A stretch of DNA of 61,382 nt, taken from Candidatus Omnitrophota bacterium. Lineage in GTDB: Bacteria; Omnitrophota; Gorgyraeia; Gygaellales; Profunditerraquicolaceae. The position numbers and the translations under genes are program-made. Of this stretch, positions 1 through 13,000 are shown in pieces. Each line of letters opens with the position of its first letter. Positions within the stretch are counted from its first letter, which is position 1. The notes under the pieces are model-generated. The model was not told where the DNA came from, made no database searches, and saw only the letters and a list, made by a program, of their open reading frames with translations. The stretch covers positions 1-61,382 of the forward strand of contig JAGOOP010000005.1 in the NCBI GenBank assembly GCA_017992455.1. The letters are read 5' to 3'.

Positions 1-2
1 GG

Positions 3-1050
3 CAGACGCTCAATACCGTCGAGCGGCTTGAGAAGTGGAACGGCCACATCCTGAATTATTACAATACGCAGACCCTTCTTGCCACGCGGCGGTATATCTC
101 GCTTGTTGACAGCGGGAATTTCGCCGCATGCCTGCTCGTGATCGCCCGGGCCTTCCCCCAAGAGGATGTCGGTGAGCTCGCGCAAAGGTTGTTCGATAAA
201 ATGAGCTTCACCCCGCTCTACGATTTCAACCGGGGCTTGTTCTATACGGGATATGACCAGGAAGTGAAGCACGCGACGAGCGCGTATGACGAATCCCGGT
301 GCCCCATGACCGAGATAGAGGAAGAGACCGCCAAGATGTTCAATATCTCATACTATGACATGCTCATCAGCGAAGCGCGCATTGCAAGTTTTGTCAGCGT
401 TGCCAAGGGCGATGTGGATGATTATCACTGGTTCAATCTTGAGCGTCAGTTCCTGCGCGGCCGCGCGGGCACGATCGCGGCGAGCTGGGGCGGCACTGCG
501 TTCGAATACCTCATGCCTCCTTTGTTCCTGAAAGAGCGGGAACTTTCTCCGTTCTGGCTCGGGCGCAATAACGAGCGCGCGGTCAAGGCCCAGATCAGAT
601 ACGGCCGGAAATCCGGTATGGCCTGCTGGGGCGCTTCGGAATGCGGCTTTGTCGACCGGGACCCGCAAGCGCCGTATTCATATCATGCCTGGGGCACTCC
701 GGGTATCGGCATAAAATACGCCCGCAAGGAAGAACAGCCCAGGCCTATCGTCGCGCCTTACGCTGCGATAATGGGCATCGAGTATGCGCCTGCGGAAACA
801 TTCGGGAACTTGAAGCGTTTTGAGCAGGCGGGCGCGCGGGGCAGAACCGGCTTCTTTGAATCTTTAAACCTGGAGATCGGGGGAGTGACCCAGGAGCATA
901 TGTCGCACCATCACGGCATGTCGCTTATCGCTTTGAATAACTTCCTGAACTCAGGAGCGGTCAGGGAACGGTTCCATAGCCACCCGCTTGTGCGCAACGC
1001 GGAGCTTCTTTTGAAAGAGTATGCGCCATCGTCGGAAAGATTCGATCCCG
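3..1050 (+). other. Domain: NdvB-type glycoamylase-like region
   Basis: The module begins mid-domain and matches the glycoamylase-like part of cyclic beta-1,2-glucan synthases. Visible signatures are YYNTQTL and VDSGN at the left edge, WGGTAFEYLMP, a CWGASECGF block, YHAWGTPGIG, and HMSHHHGMSL (about 894-925), followed by RFHSHPLVRNAELLLKE. In characterised family members this region lies in the periplasm after the transmembrane glycosyltransferase and acts on the linear glucan. The glycosyltransferase itself would lie upstream of the window. Confidence 0.85.
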
Positions 1051-4000
1051 CGAGCATAAGGACAAAGAACTTGTTCTCCGTCACCGATACTCCGGGCGTC
1101 AACATGCTGGGTAACGCAGAATACGCAGTCCTTATCGACAGTTTCGGCAACAGCGCAAGCAAGATCGGCCTGTGCCGCTGCCTGGTGAACGACCTTTACG
1201 TGCGCAGGTGGCGCGGCGACATCAGGCGGCCGTCAGGCCAATATTTCTATCTGCGGGACCGCGATACCGGTTCTGTCTGGTCGATCGCTTTTGAGCCGAG
1301 CCGCGCACCGCCGGTGATGTATGAAGCTGAGCACGCGGCATACTTCACGCGGTTCATGAACATCCATGAAGATATCCGCGCCGTCGGCAAGGTATTCGTC
1401 CCGCCCACCGGTATGCTCGAGGTATGGCAGGTTACCGTTACCAACGAGACTGCGCGGGACAGAAAGCTCTCCCTGACAAGCTACCTGGAATGGGCGCTTC
1501 ATAACAGCCGCCTTGACCGGGACCATCCGGTGTTCAACCGTCTCTTCGTCCATACAGAACATAAAGAATACGCTCCCGACCTGCATGCCATCGTCGCATT
1601 CCACAGAAAGTCAGGCATGTTCGGTTTCCACAGCGTCAATTCCGAAATAAATTCTTTTGAGACCAGTCGCAGGCAGTTTATCGGCGTAGAGCATGATCAA
1701 GATATGCCCTTTGGCATCAGCGGCAAGCTTTCCAATACTACCGGCTATACACTCGATCCTGCGGCAAGCCTGCGGGTAGATATCGATCTGCAGCCTTACG
1801 AGTCCAAAACATTTCTTTTCCTGACCGGCGCGGGCAATAGCGAGGATGAGGTCCGGCAATTGGCCCGGGATCATTCTTCCTGGTCGAAGATCTCTCGCCT
1901 TTTGAGGATGAGCGCCTTGAGCATGGAGAAGAAGGCCTATAACCGCGGCTTGAGCAGTGAAGACGCGCGCAACCTCGCAGCCATAGTCTCGCTTTTATGT
2001 TATCCGCAGCCTGAATATTTAGGAAGCGCCCGGGCGCGCATGGAGAATACTCAAGGCCAGCAGGGTTTATGGCAATACGGCGTATCCGGCGATTTTCCGC
2101 TTCTGCTGTTCAAGATCAAGTCGCGGGCCGGCCTGGACCATGCCCTGACGCTTTCCAGGATACATTCCCTGATGACAGAAAGCAGTTTCATGGCTGAATT
2201 CGTTGTACTCAACTGCTGCGATGACCCGTCGGAAAAAGCGCAGATCGAGACGTGCCTTGAACGGATAAAAGAACCCGGATTGTTCGCCTTTGACCGGGAG
2301 CGAATGCCCGATCAGGATCAGGCGCTCTTTGAATCATGGGCAGACCTTGTCCTGGATACAGATCTTACCGCTTTGAAGGATTTTGCTCGGCAGCGGCGTG
2401 ACGGCGGCAGGACATTCGGCCATTTTTCAGACGACGGCAAAGAATTCATCATCACGGATATTCTTACGCCCCGGCCATGGTCCCATATCCTTTCCAATCC
2501 CGAATACGGTGCCCTGGTGACCTGCCATGGCCCCGCGTATGCATGGTTCATAAACTCGCAGCAGAACAGGACCACGCCGTATGTGCCTGACGCGGTTGTT
2601 GATCAATGGCCGCGGGCGCTCTTTATCAAAGACGCCTCGACCGGCAGTGTATTTTCACCGTTCTTCCATCCGCTCAAGACAGAAGGAACCTATACTGTGC
2701 GGTATGGCATGGGTTATGCGGTGTTCACGTATGAGCGCGAAGGCCTTTTTATCGAAACGACGGTTTTTGTGCCTGCGGACGAGCCTGTGGAGGTCTGGCT
2801 GGTCCGGATACGGAATAACGCAGCCATAGACAAAAAGTTCAGCATTACGGCGTATAACGAGCTTGCGCTGGCAGACCACAGCGACAAGACCAGGTTCCGG
2901 ATCATGGCTGAATATGACGCGGAATCTGACGGCCTTCTCTTCCGTAATCCGGCAGCGACCGTGTCACAGGCGGTCGCTTTTGGAACAGTATCAGGCCGTA
3001 TGCACAGTTTTGATACTGACAGCCGGAGTTTTATAGGCGGTAATCGCGCCCTTTGTAATTCGCAGGCGCTGGAAGCAGATAGGCTCGCGTGTTCAACAGG
3101 CATAGATCTTGAAGCGATCGCAGCGATGCGTTCAGACGTCTTGATCGCAGCCGGCCATGAGGAGAGCGTAGTGTTTGTCCTGGGACAGGCGCAGGGAAAA
3201 GACGATGCTTGCAGGATCATGCAAAAATATAAGGATCCCGTTTACGCGCGCGAGGCGCTGGAAAAGACCCGCGCATGGTGGCTTGCGTTGTTAGGGGAGT
3301 TTATCGTTTCAACGCAAGACAGGACCTTTGACGCCATGGTCAACTACTGGCTTCGTTACCAGGCGATCGCAGCGCATCTGTTCGCGCGGACCGGATATTA
3401 CCAATCAGGCGGCGCGATCGGGTTCCGCGACCAGCTGCAGACATCGCTTGTCGGGTTATATACGGATCCCGCATTGACGCGCAGGCAGATCATTCTCCAT
3501 GCCGCGCACCAGTTAGAAGAAGGGGACGTCCAGCACTGGTGGCATCCGCAGACGAACCAGGGGTCCCGCAACACGATCTCCGATAATCTTCTGTGGCTTG
3601 CGTATGTGCTCGTGCTTTACGTCCGGGCAACCGGCGATAAACAAATACTTGATGTCACAGTCCCGTATCTTTCAGGCCCGCTTCTTGAGGCCAATAGCTG
3701 CGAACGCATGTTCTTCCCCCGGATCTCCGAGAAGGAGGATACCGTTTACGCGCATGCGCTCAGGGCAATAGAGTATTCACTGGCTCGGTTCGGCGCACAC
3801 GGCCTGCCTTTAATGGGTTCCGGAGATTGGAACGACGGCATGAGCGGTATCGGCCCTATGGGCAAGGGGGAAAGCGTGTGGCTTGCATTTTTCCTTTACG
3901 ATATCCTGCAAGGTTTCGCGCCTCTGGCAGAGCGGCAGGAAGGTCCGGTTCAGAGCGCGGCATTGCGTGCCCGCGCCGAACAGCTGCGGTCGGCGATCGA

Positions 4001-7000
4001 GGCGTCGAGCTGGGACGGCGAATGGTATGCGCGGGCATTTACCGATGACGGCCTGGTTGTCGGCAGCGCAGCAAATGAAGAATGGAAGATCGACCTTATT
4101 CCTCAGGTCTGGGCAGTGATCTCGGGCGCTGCGGACCCTGTGCGGCGCCGGACAGCGATCAATTCAGTCAAGGAGCGGCTTGTCAGGGGCAAGCTTGTGC
4201 TGCTGGCAGATATCGCGTTTGATAAAGGGCCGATCGATCCGGGCAAGCTCAGGCATTATCCTCCCGGAGTAAGGGAGAATGCGGGGCAATACACCCATGC
4301 CGCCACATGGCTGCCGTTCGCATTGTCCCTGACAGGCGAGACCGAAGAGGCGTATCGCATATTCACCAACCTGCTGCCTGCAAATCATGACCAGGCCTGG
4401 TATGAGGCAGAGCCGTTCTGGGTCAGCGCAGACGTTTCCCCGGACGGGAAAGCCGGATGGAATATGTATACGGGTTCAGCCTCCTGGTTGTTCCGCGCCG
4501 GAATAGAAGCGGTCCTGGGGCTGTCTTTTGAACGCGGCAGGCTTGTCTCGATGAACCGGCCTTTGCCTGTAGCGCTGGGCACGGTGCGGCTGCGCGTGCA
4601 TGGCAGGGATTATGAGCTTTCTCCGGACGGGGATCTTTCGCAGTCCGACGGCGGCGATATCGACATGGACGCGGCATTGCCGCGCATCCTGAAAGAAATG
4701 TGTTGCCAGGAATGTTATATCCCGGATTTCGCAGAGGAGATAAAATTTCGCTTCCCGCCGGAATTGCTGGCTCAATGGCGCGCTATTATCAGGGAGGTGT
4801 TTGATGCCGCGGTTGCGAGCCGGGTAACGATCCCCGTTGTCCTGGAAAAATCGGAAAACGAAGACCCGATGCTGTCCGTAACTGATGGGACGGTCCATAT
4901 CCGTTCTCCCTGGGTCATTCACCAACTGCTGGTGCATACGCTGCCTGTCGAGCATGTCTTTGAAGCCATCGAACATTCCTCTCTCCCGGAACATGACAAG
5001 GACCGGATGTTCCGTTCGTTCTTCACCTGTCTGAACAATACCGCGTTTGTTTATCTTATCCTGACGCTCCTTGGCTACGAGGTGAAAATTGCCATGGGAT
5101 CAGGCCCGGTCTTTGCGGTCATACCGTATTCGAACGGAACGCACCTATTCGTGGACCTTTTTACCGGCGTTATCAAAGCGGTCGATATTCCGTCTTTCTA
5201 CGCGCGGAAAGGCAAGTATCTTGTGCTGGCGAAGCGGTTAAGCATCCGCAGGCATTTCGAGCTTAAACTTTCAGAGTTCGATGTGCGCAGCCTGCGCGAC
5301 GAGGAATTGCTCCAGATGTTCTATTCGTATATCCGTATCGGCGACGCCACATGTCTTATGGTGGTCATGAATAAAAAAGTAGCCCATATTTACGATCAGC
5401 TTGGGGAGAAACAAACCGCGTATCGTTATTATAAAAAGTCCCTTGATCTCGATCCTGATTATATCGTCGCGCATATCGGCCTTGCCTTCCTGTGCCTTGA
5501 ACGAATGGATATACGCTGCGCGGTGCAGCGTTTTGCCGCAGCGCAGAAGCTGAATCCCTGTGAATACGGGGCGTATCTCGGCCTCGGCCTTGCATACCGG
5601 TTTCAAAGGAAACGCGGCAAGGCCGTCGACAATTTCGCGCGCGCGATCGCGATCGCGCCGAGCCATCTCGACATGATCAGCACCATGGACCAGGGATTGC
5701 AGGATGCGGTTCTGCTGCGGCTTTCCGCGTATATCCCGCTTGAGCGTATCGAGAAGATGCTTGCAGCGCTCGCCGAAGATTCCGCAACACAGCCGGACCG
5801 CGAGCGCTGCGTGGGGCGATGCCGGGACGGCGGCACACAAAGCCGCGGATTGATCTGGGCAACCGGCGCCCAGGATGTTTCTACCGAGCGGGGGACCGGC
5901 AAAACGCGCCCGAAGAAACTGCGCGAAAAGAAAGTCGAATTCTGCATGGTCGGCCACCCTGAAGTCGGGGATTCTCTGGAAACGGTCAATGAAAAAATCA
6001 AAGAGCTTTTGAGCGTTGGCATAAGCCCGATCATCTTTGTGTTCGATCGGAAAAAAGAGCGGGACGAAGGAAGGACAAAACAAGTGCTTCGGGATCAACT
6101 CCGGATAATCCTCGCAGGGATACCGCCGGAGCCGATCGAGGAAATTGTCATCGTGTATCTGCCCATGTGGGTAAAGGAATTGCCTCTGGAAGAACAAAAA
6201 GCCATGGATCCTCAAGAAGTCCAGGAAATAATGTCTTCTGTCAGAAAATGGCTGGCAGAACGATACAGTCAGGAGACAGCTCAAAATCTATATATGCTAT
6301 ACGGCAGGGGGGTCCATGAAGGGAATGTCCTTTCCTTCAAGGTATTGCCCGATGTGGACGGCGTTTTTGTATATACGGCGGCATTCCCGGTGCAAGGGGC
6401 GATACGCATTGTCCGGCACGTGGGGTCGCGCGTTTGGCCGAGAACGCCGTTAGTTGTTTTTAATCTGAAAGAGGGCGAGTGCGATGATACGTCGTGTTAC
6501 ATGCATTACGGCTCTGATCTGATCGACCAGGTCGGCGATATCCACGAAACTGTCGTCGTGATCTGCCCGAATGTGGCAGACCTGGAAATGTTCTCTCTTA
6601 TGCGGGATCTCAAGGAAGGACAACCTTCGTTCTCAGCGCGTATCGCAAAGGCGCTGCGCAAAATGTTGCGGCCTATCGGATTGAGGATCAAAGGGGCGGC
6701 ATCTTCCGTGGCGGATAAGCGTGCCCCTTCCTCAATCCCTGAAAAGTCTGACAAAGACGGGGGCGCCCGGCGCAGGCCGCAGGTGAACGAAAATGACAGA
6801 AGCTGCCGGAATACAACGTTCAAAGATTTTTTCCAAGAATACGCATCGCTCGGATATGTGCGGTTTGTTCCTTTGAGCGGCTATATGCCCGCAGACATTA
6901 TTCTTGATATGCGCATTGATATGCCCGCTCTTTACTATGATCCAGACCACGAATACATGTATCTCATGGAAAAGGAAAAACACGGCTATTATAAAACACC

Positions 7001-10000
7001 GTCGGTGTTCTATAACGTCATTCTTGAACATATCACGCGGAGCATTGATGTGAGCGCCGCATTGCTTGATACGGAAGATCTTTTCTGGAGCACGAGAGAT
7101 GTCCCGGGAGAATACCGGTGTTTCTCAAGGGTCATCCGAGAGATATGGGCGAATTCACTCGAAGCGCTTTGCGATGCCAGATGCGTGAATTACAGGGGAA
7201 TGATCAGGGTGCGGGTCAGGTTGGACCTTGAGCGGCTTACAATCAGTTTCAGGGATAACGGGATCGGCTTGAATGGCCTTGACCCCGAAAAACCTTTTGA
7301 AAAGCATTTTTCGACAAAGAACAAAAGGTATAGCAACCAGGGCCTTGGTTTGACCTATAGCAGGGATTTTGTTGAGCAGGCGTATTCAGGCCGGGTATTC
7401 CTGGTTGAGAATTCGACGTCCCGGGGGGTAACCGCGTTTATTGAACTGCCGTTCCTGCACCTGTGTGAATTATCAGAACGAGCACGGGGGCGACGGGGGC
7501 AGAATAGCATTATATTCAAAGACGGCGGCGCCCTGACCGTCAAAGAAGTGGTGACAGGGCTTCTGGCAGGGACGATTGTGATACAAGCGCAGGGCCGCGA
7601 GATAATAAAGACACCGTACGGCGAAGTCGATCTGAGCAAGCTTAACGATATCGGAAATAATTATCGCGGCAATGAGGCGATCTTCTATCTTGCGCGTGAC
7701 CTGGAAACGCTCAGGCGATCAGGCCTTGTTGCATTCAAATCGCACGGTCCGATCGGCGTGCGTTCGGTATCCAGCGCGTTGCCGGACAACGTGATCCAGG
7801 CGAACGGGATCATCAAACATCGAATTCCGTGGACGGCGTTCTTTCAGAAAGACGTGCTGCAAAGAAATAAGACAGGGGATGGATCGACGTTCAGGGATAT
7901 TTGTCGGCAAATGGAAAAAGGCGAAATGATCATTGCCCCTGACGGGTACGAGGTCCTGCAGACCCCATACGGACGCATAGACCTGAAGCGTTTGAACGAT
8001 CTGGATAATTATACCGGCATCAAGGGGTTGTTCGAATTGGCAATGGAACTGGATCTCGCCGGCCAGGCCGGATATTTGCATATCGTGTTGCATGGAAGCC
8101 AGCGTTCCGTTCATCCGAACAGCTTATTCGAATTTTTCAGCGAAGCCACCAGAAGGGCGCGCAGCTTCCACGCGAATACCCTGCCCTGGAAACAATACTT
8201 CGCCATTCAGCGCGCTTTGGAAACAAACCCTGAGCGGTATCGGTTCAATACCGGGCTGGTAGCCCTGGTAAGAGAGTTCGGATTGTCCATGCCGCTGCAG
8301 GCCTATTATGCGTTCAGGGATGTTGCGCAAGAGCTGAGATGGAATCCTATTAAATACAGCGTGCATCAGTTGGACGAACTCGGCGGCGCTGAAAAAATAG
8401 CCGGCTTTATGACGAAATACGGCGTCAACCTGAATTATGCTGTCCAGGCAATGAGGGAATTCCCTGAAGAGATTGATCCTTACAGCGACACATGGTTCCT
8501 GGATAAGCGAGAAGTTGCGCTGCGCGGGGACTATTTGAGCGGCGCGATCACCGCGGACGAACTGGTCTTTGAGATGATGCGTATCTATGACCGCGCGCGG
8601 CTCACGGTTGATCCGTCTGTCAGCCGCGTCAGCGCGCGTGCATACCGCTACGGAGATCTGCTGGTCAGGGATTTCAAGGGGAACGACGCCTATTCGAATA
8701 TCCGGGTGCGCAGGCTGCAAGACAGCGACGCGCTTTTATCGCGGGCGATCGCGGATGAAGCTGTCCGGGAAAAATTCATGCGGGCAGTTGAACGCTTCCT
8801 CGGCCTTGCGCAACTCGACGATTGGCCATTTCTTGCGGTCATAGAGCTGAACCTCGCGCTGATACGCATGGCCGCTGCCGGAGACGCGGATATTTTGTTG
8901 AAATACGAATCCCGCTATTATGCATTTACTCAATGGGATGCGGCAGAAGAATTCGTCCGGCAGGCGCAGGACGGCCTTGATGCGGCGCTCCGGGTGGCGG
9001 CCATAGGCAACGGCCTGGATTTCGTGGATCCTGACAGCGCAGCGAAATATTTGACTGACAATAAATATTTGAACAGGAGCTTCGGAGATCTCTACAGGTG
9101 GAATTTCTGGCAGACGGATGACATAAAACTCTTTAAGGACCTGCTCGCGGGGACGAAAAAGACGGTTTTGATCGTCATGGATAACGCCGGCGAGCATGTC
9201 TTGAACATGCCGTTGGTCAGATGGTTGAGGTCGAACGGCCATCGCGTGATACTTGCCGGAAAAAGCCTGCCTGCGGCAAATGACGTGACTGATAAGGATA
9301 TTTTAGAGCTGATGAAACAGCCAGAGGTCCGGATGTCCCTGGAAGGCCTTACCGGAGGGATCAAGGTGATCGCAACGGGAACAATCGGCCTCGGCACTGA
9401 CCACGTGCGCGTATCGAGAGCGTTCCGCACCGCCTGGAACAAGTCCGATATCGTGCTCTTCATGGGCGAGGCGAATTATATAGCGATGTATGACTTCGAA
9501 CCCGCAAAGCCGAGCTTTTTCCTGCTCAAGACAAAATGGCCGCAGGCGCTCCATGATAAATACGAGGCGGGTAAATATGTGTTCGAAGCCGCTCCGAATA
9601 TCGCCGGTTTCGGCCGGGACATCAGCGTTGGACGCGCAGACGGAGGCACGATATCGAATGCCGGCCTCAGGACGATATGCCGCCTGGCATCCGAGAAGTT
9701 CTCGTTGCTCCTTTTGACAGCCGCGCTTGTCCTGCTTGATATCGGCTCGAAGTTCCTGGCAACGATGTTCATACCGCTTGGCACCGGCACCTACTGGCTG
9801 TCCGGCAATATCGGCTTTTACCGCGTGATCCATTTTGTAAAACCGGAATTGCTGGCGCTCTGCTGTTTGTTCATCGCTACGTGCCTGGTGACCGATCTTG
9901 TCCTTAAAGACGCGGGGCAGAAAAGGGATAATGGACTGTCGTTCGCTTTAGTCATGGCAGGTATGCTTGGCCTTACCATTGATCAATTACTGCCGAAATA

Positions 10001-13000
10001 CGGCAGTTTTGGAGGGGTTACAGATTTTATCTGTACGCCTATCGGCGTTGCGAACATCGCCGACCTGCTGATCCTCGGGTCGTTCTTCATCATGTTCTAT
10101 CAATATACCTCCCGCATATTCAAGAACATATCGCTCAGGATCACCCTCGGCACCGTTGCCGGGATATTCTGGACTCTTATTCTGTTTCCCATCCTGAGCA
10201 TAACGATCGGCGCCAACGGCCTGTTTCACAGAGAAGCGCTTGGGGTTGAAGGCATGAAAAATATGCGGCCGCTTGCGAAGATTGTGATAGAAGCTGTCCA
10301 GCCGTATGTGGACGACCTGCCTGCTTCCGGTCTGTTTAACGCATACGGTTTCTATATTTTGATCGGCCTGGTCTTTTTCAGCGCAACAGTTTCGGTCCTT
10401 GCCACGAGACGCGATGATGAAAACGGCAAAGGCCGCGCTGACGGAGGCACAGTAAAGCTTGTACGGCTGGGGATCGATACGGAAACCGGCGCTTTGAGCG
10501 AAAAACGCGTCGCGGAGATCGCGCCTTCTGGTTTCGCGCCGGCGCGTGTTGACGCTCATGAAGCGGTGTTCGTGTTCGCCAGCCCCGAGGTTTTCTTCAT
10601 GTATCCGGACGTCGCGCTTTATGCTCCTGTGGCGGATGGGATGCAGATATTTCCGTTTGAAGGTTATGATCAGCAAGGGAACAGGGTCCTGGCGCTGGCG
10701 CGGATCGCTTCGCTGCCGAGGCCTCAGTCTGAAGCGATCGTGCATTCCCTGAACCGCGTCTGGGATAAGAACGGCATATGCTTGCTGAAACATTCCGATA
10801 TCGATCTGCTTCCGAAGATCAGGGCGGCGGAACAGGCAACGATCACGGTGAACGGATCCGGAGTTAAGCTCAATCTCGATCTTAAGAATATATCGGAGGG
10901 AGCCAAAGCGCTCCTGCAGCCTCTGGTCGATATACTGGTTGCGCACCGGGGCCAGACAGCGTTGGGCCCGGATCAGCCGTCTTCGATATACGTATCGATC
11001 CCGTGGACCAGAAAGTTCCTCCTGTATGCGGCTGAAGGCAACTACCGTTTTGTTACCGAAATGCCTGAGACCATGACACAGAATCTCCTCGCAGCAGTTG
11101 TGCGCTTTGCCGGTTCGGTCGGGCCGATCCGCTTGAATCCGCGGAAACACAGTGAGCCCATACAGGAGTTCCGTTATCTTGACGTGCGGGTCACGACGAA
11201 TATCCAACTCAAAGACGCAGTATATATGGTTGTGCCATCCCCTTCCCCCGAGCTTTTGTTATATGCGCCGATCGTCCTGGAATCCTCCGAAACTATCGAG
11301 CATACGCTTTTGTATGTCTTTTTCCAAATGCTGGCTGAAAACGAAAAAGACGCGGTGCATGCAGCAACAGAATATCTCAAGGGACGGAAGCACATCGTTC
11401 CTGGTTATGTCAAGTTCCTGAAAGAATCACAGCTCAAGGTTCCGGGTGATTTCACGCTTGCGGTTTACGGCCTTGCCCTGGAAGACTTAATGGAGCCGCT
11501 GGCAACAGCCACTGGCTATTCGCCCGATACATTCAGTCAGGCATTCATTGAGCAAATGGCCGAAAGGTCCGCAGGCATAATGCGCGGCATTGACCTTGAT
11601 CAATTGAATTTTATCGACAACTCTGCTGCCGTGACCATGCGCGAGTATCTCGGTTTCATCTCCCGGATCCCCGGACTTGCGGTTCACGCTGACTTCTGGG
11701 GCACGCCGATCAACCGGGGATGGGTATTCCTGAAATCGCCGAATACCGGTGCCTTGAAGGTCCTGAGCTTCAAGAAACAGGATAGTTTCTGGACGGTTCA
11801 ATGCATGGAGGCCGCGGAAGTGCGCCGTGTTGCAGGCAGGAAGATCAAAGATTTCCTGTCGCTTATCGATGACAAGGACCTGGTTATCCGCGCCGACGGC
11901 GGCGCGGAAACGGATCTTTCAGAGTGGCTGCTCGTCACCGATTATGAAGGCACGCTTGACTTCTATTCCCGCGGCATGCCTGAGCGGCTTCAAAAAGCGC
12001 TCGCCGCTTTTCTGCAGCGTAACGGCCGATGGGTCATTGCTACCGGCCTTGACCCGCTTGAGCTCTACCACGATAAACTTATACATACGCGCATCCTTAA
12101 GAACCTGCGATATCCCGGCCAGCTGCATATCCTTGGCGAATTAGGAGGGTTTATCGGTTATTGCGAGGCCAAAGGAGATCTGGTCCTGGCCGAGGATATC
12201 TCGCCTGAGATGACACAGGCGCTTCAGGAAAAGATCAAGGCAAAATTTTACGAAAAAAGAGAAGAATTGCGCCTGTCGGAATATGTGGGATATGACGCGA
12301 ACGCCCCGATCCAGATGCTGCTGGACAAGCGGTCGCTCGTCACGGTCCTTATCCGGGATGTCCGGTTGAGGACTTACACCGAAGAATTTGTCGAATTCCT
12401 TGCCGATGAACTGGCCCGGGACGGGCTGTATTTGACCAACCTTTATAATTTTATCGTTCTGGTCAGCCTTTCGACAAAAGGGAAACGGGTGCGGGAATTC
12501 GCCGGACAGTGGGGCGTGCCGATAAACAAGATCATAGTTGCCGGTGACAGCGAGAATGATTTTGATATGCTGCGCCTGGTGCATGACGGCGCGACCGGGA
12601 TCTTTCTGGGGACAAGCAAGAACCTGCCGCCGGACCTCACAGACAAGCTCGTGCTCCTTTCCAACCCCGATGAACTGGCTACTCTGCTCGATAAAAGATT
12701 TGAGCTGGGTATTATGAAGCCCGGCTGCCGCGTTAAACCTGAAATCCTGCCCGTCTCTCAATCAACATACAGCTGGTATTTCAACGAGCGCGAGAACGTC
12801 GCCCTCAACCGCCTGCGGTCTATGGATGCACCGGATCGCCGGATCCTTTCCGCGGTCCTGCATGACCCCGATGGATTGCGGTTCATCCTGGCGGATGCGT
12901 TCCTTCAGGACGATACGCTGTGGGATAAGGGCGAAGAGTTTTGCGAAGAATCGACCATAGAGACATATAACTATTATAGCCAGCTGCGTGGATTTATTCC

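Noticed and set aside
138-140. GTG at 138 as the start of the giant gene
   Set aside because: The frame is open to base 3 and the residues before it match the cyclic glucan synthase family, so the true start is outside the window.
6756-7520. The GHKL module as part of a two-component system
   Set aside because: There is no H-box, sensor or receiver domain beside it. It is only an ATP-binding-type fold.
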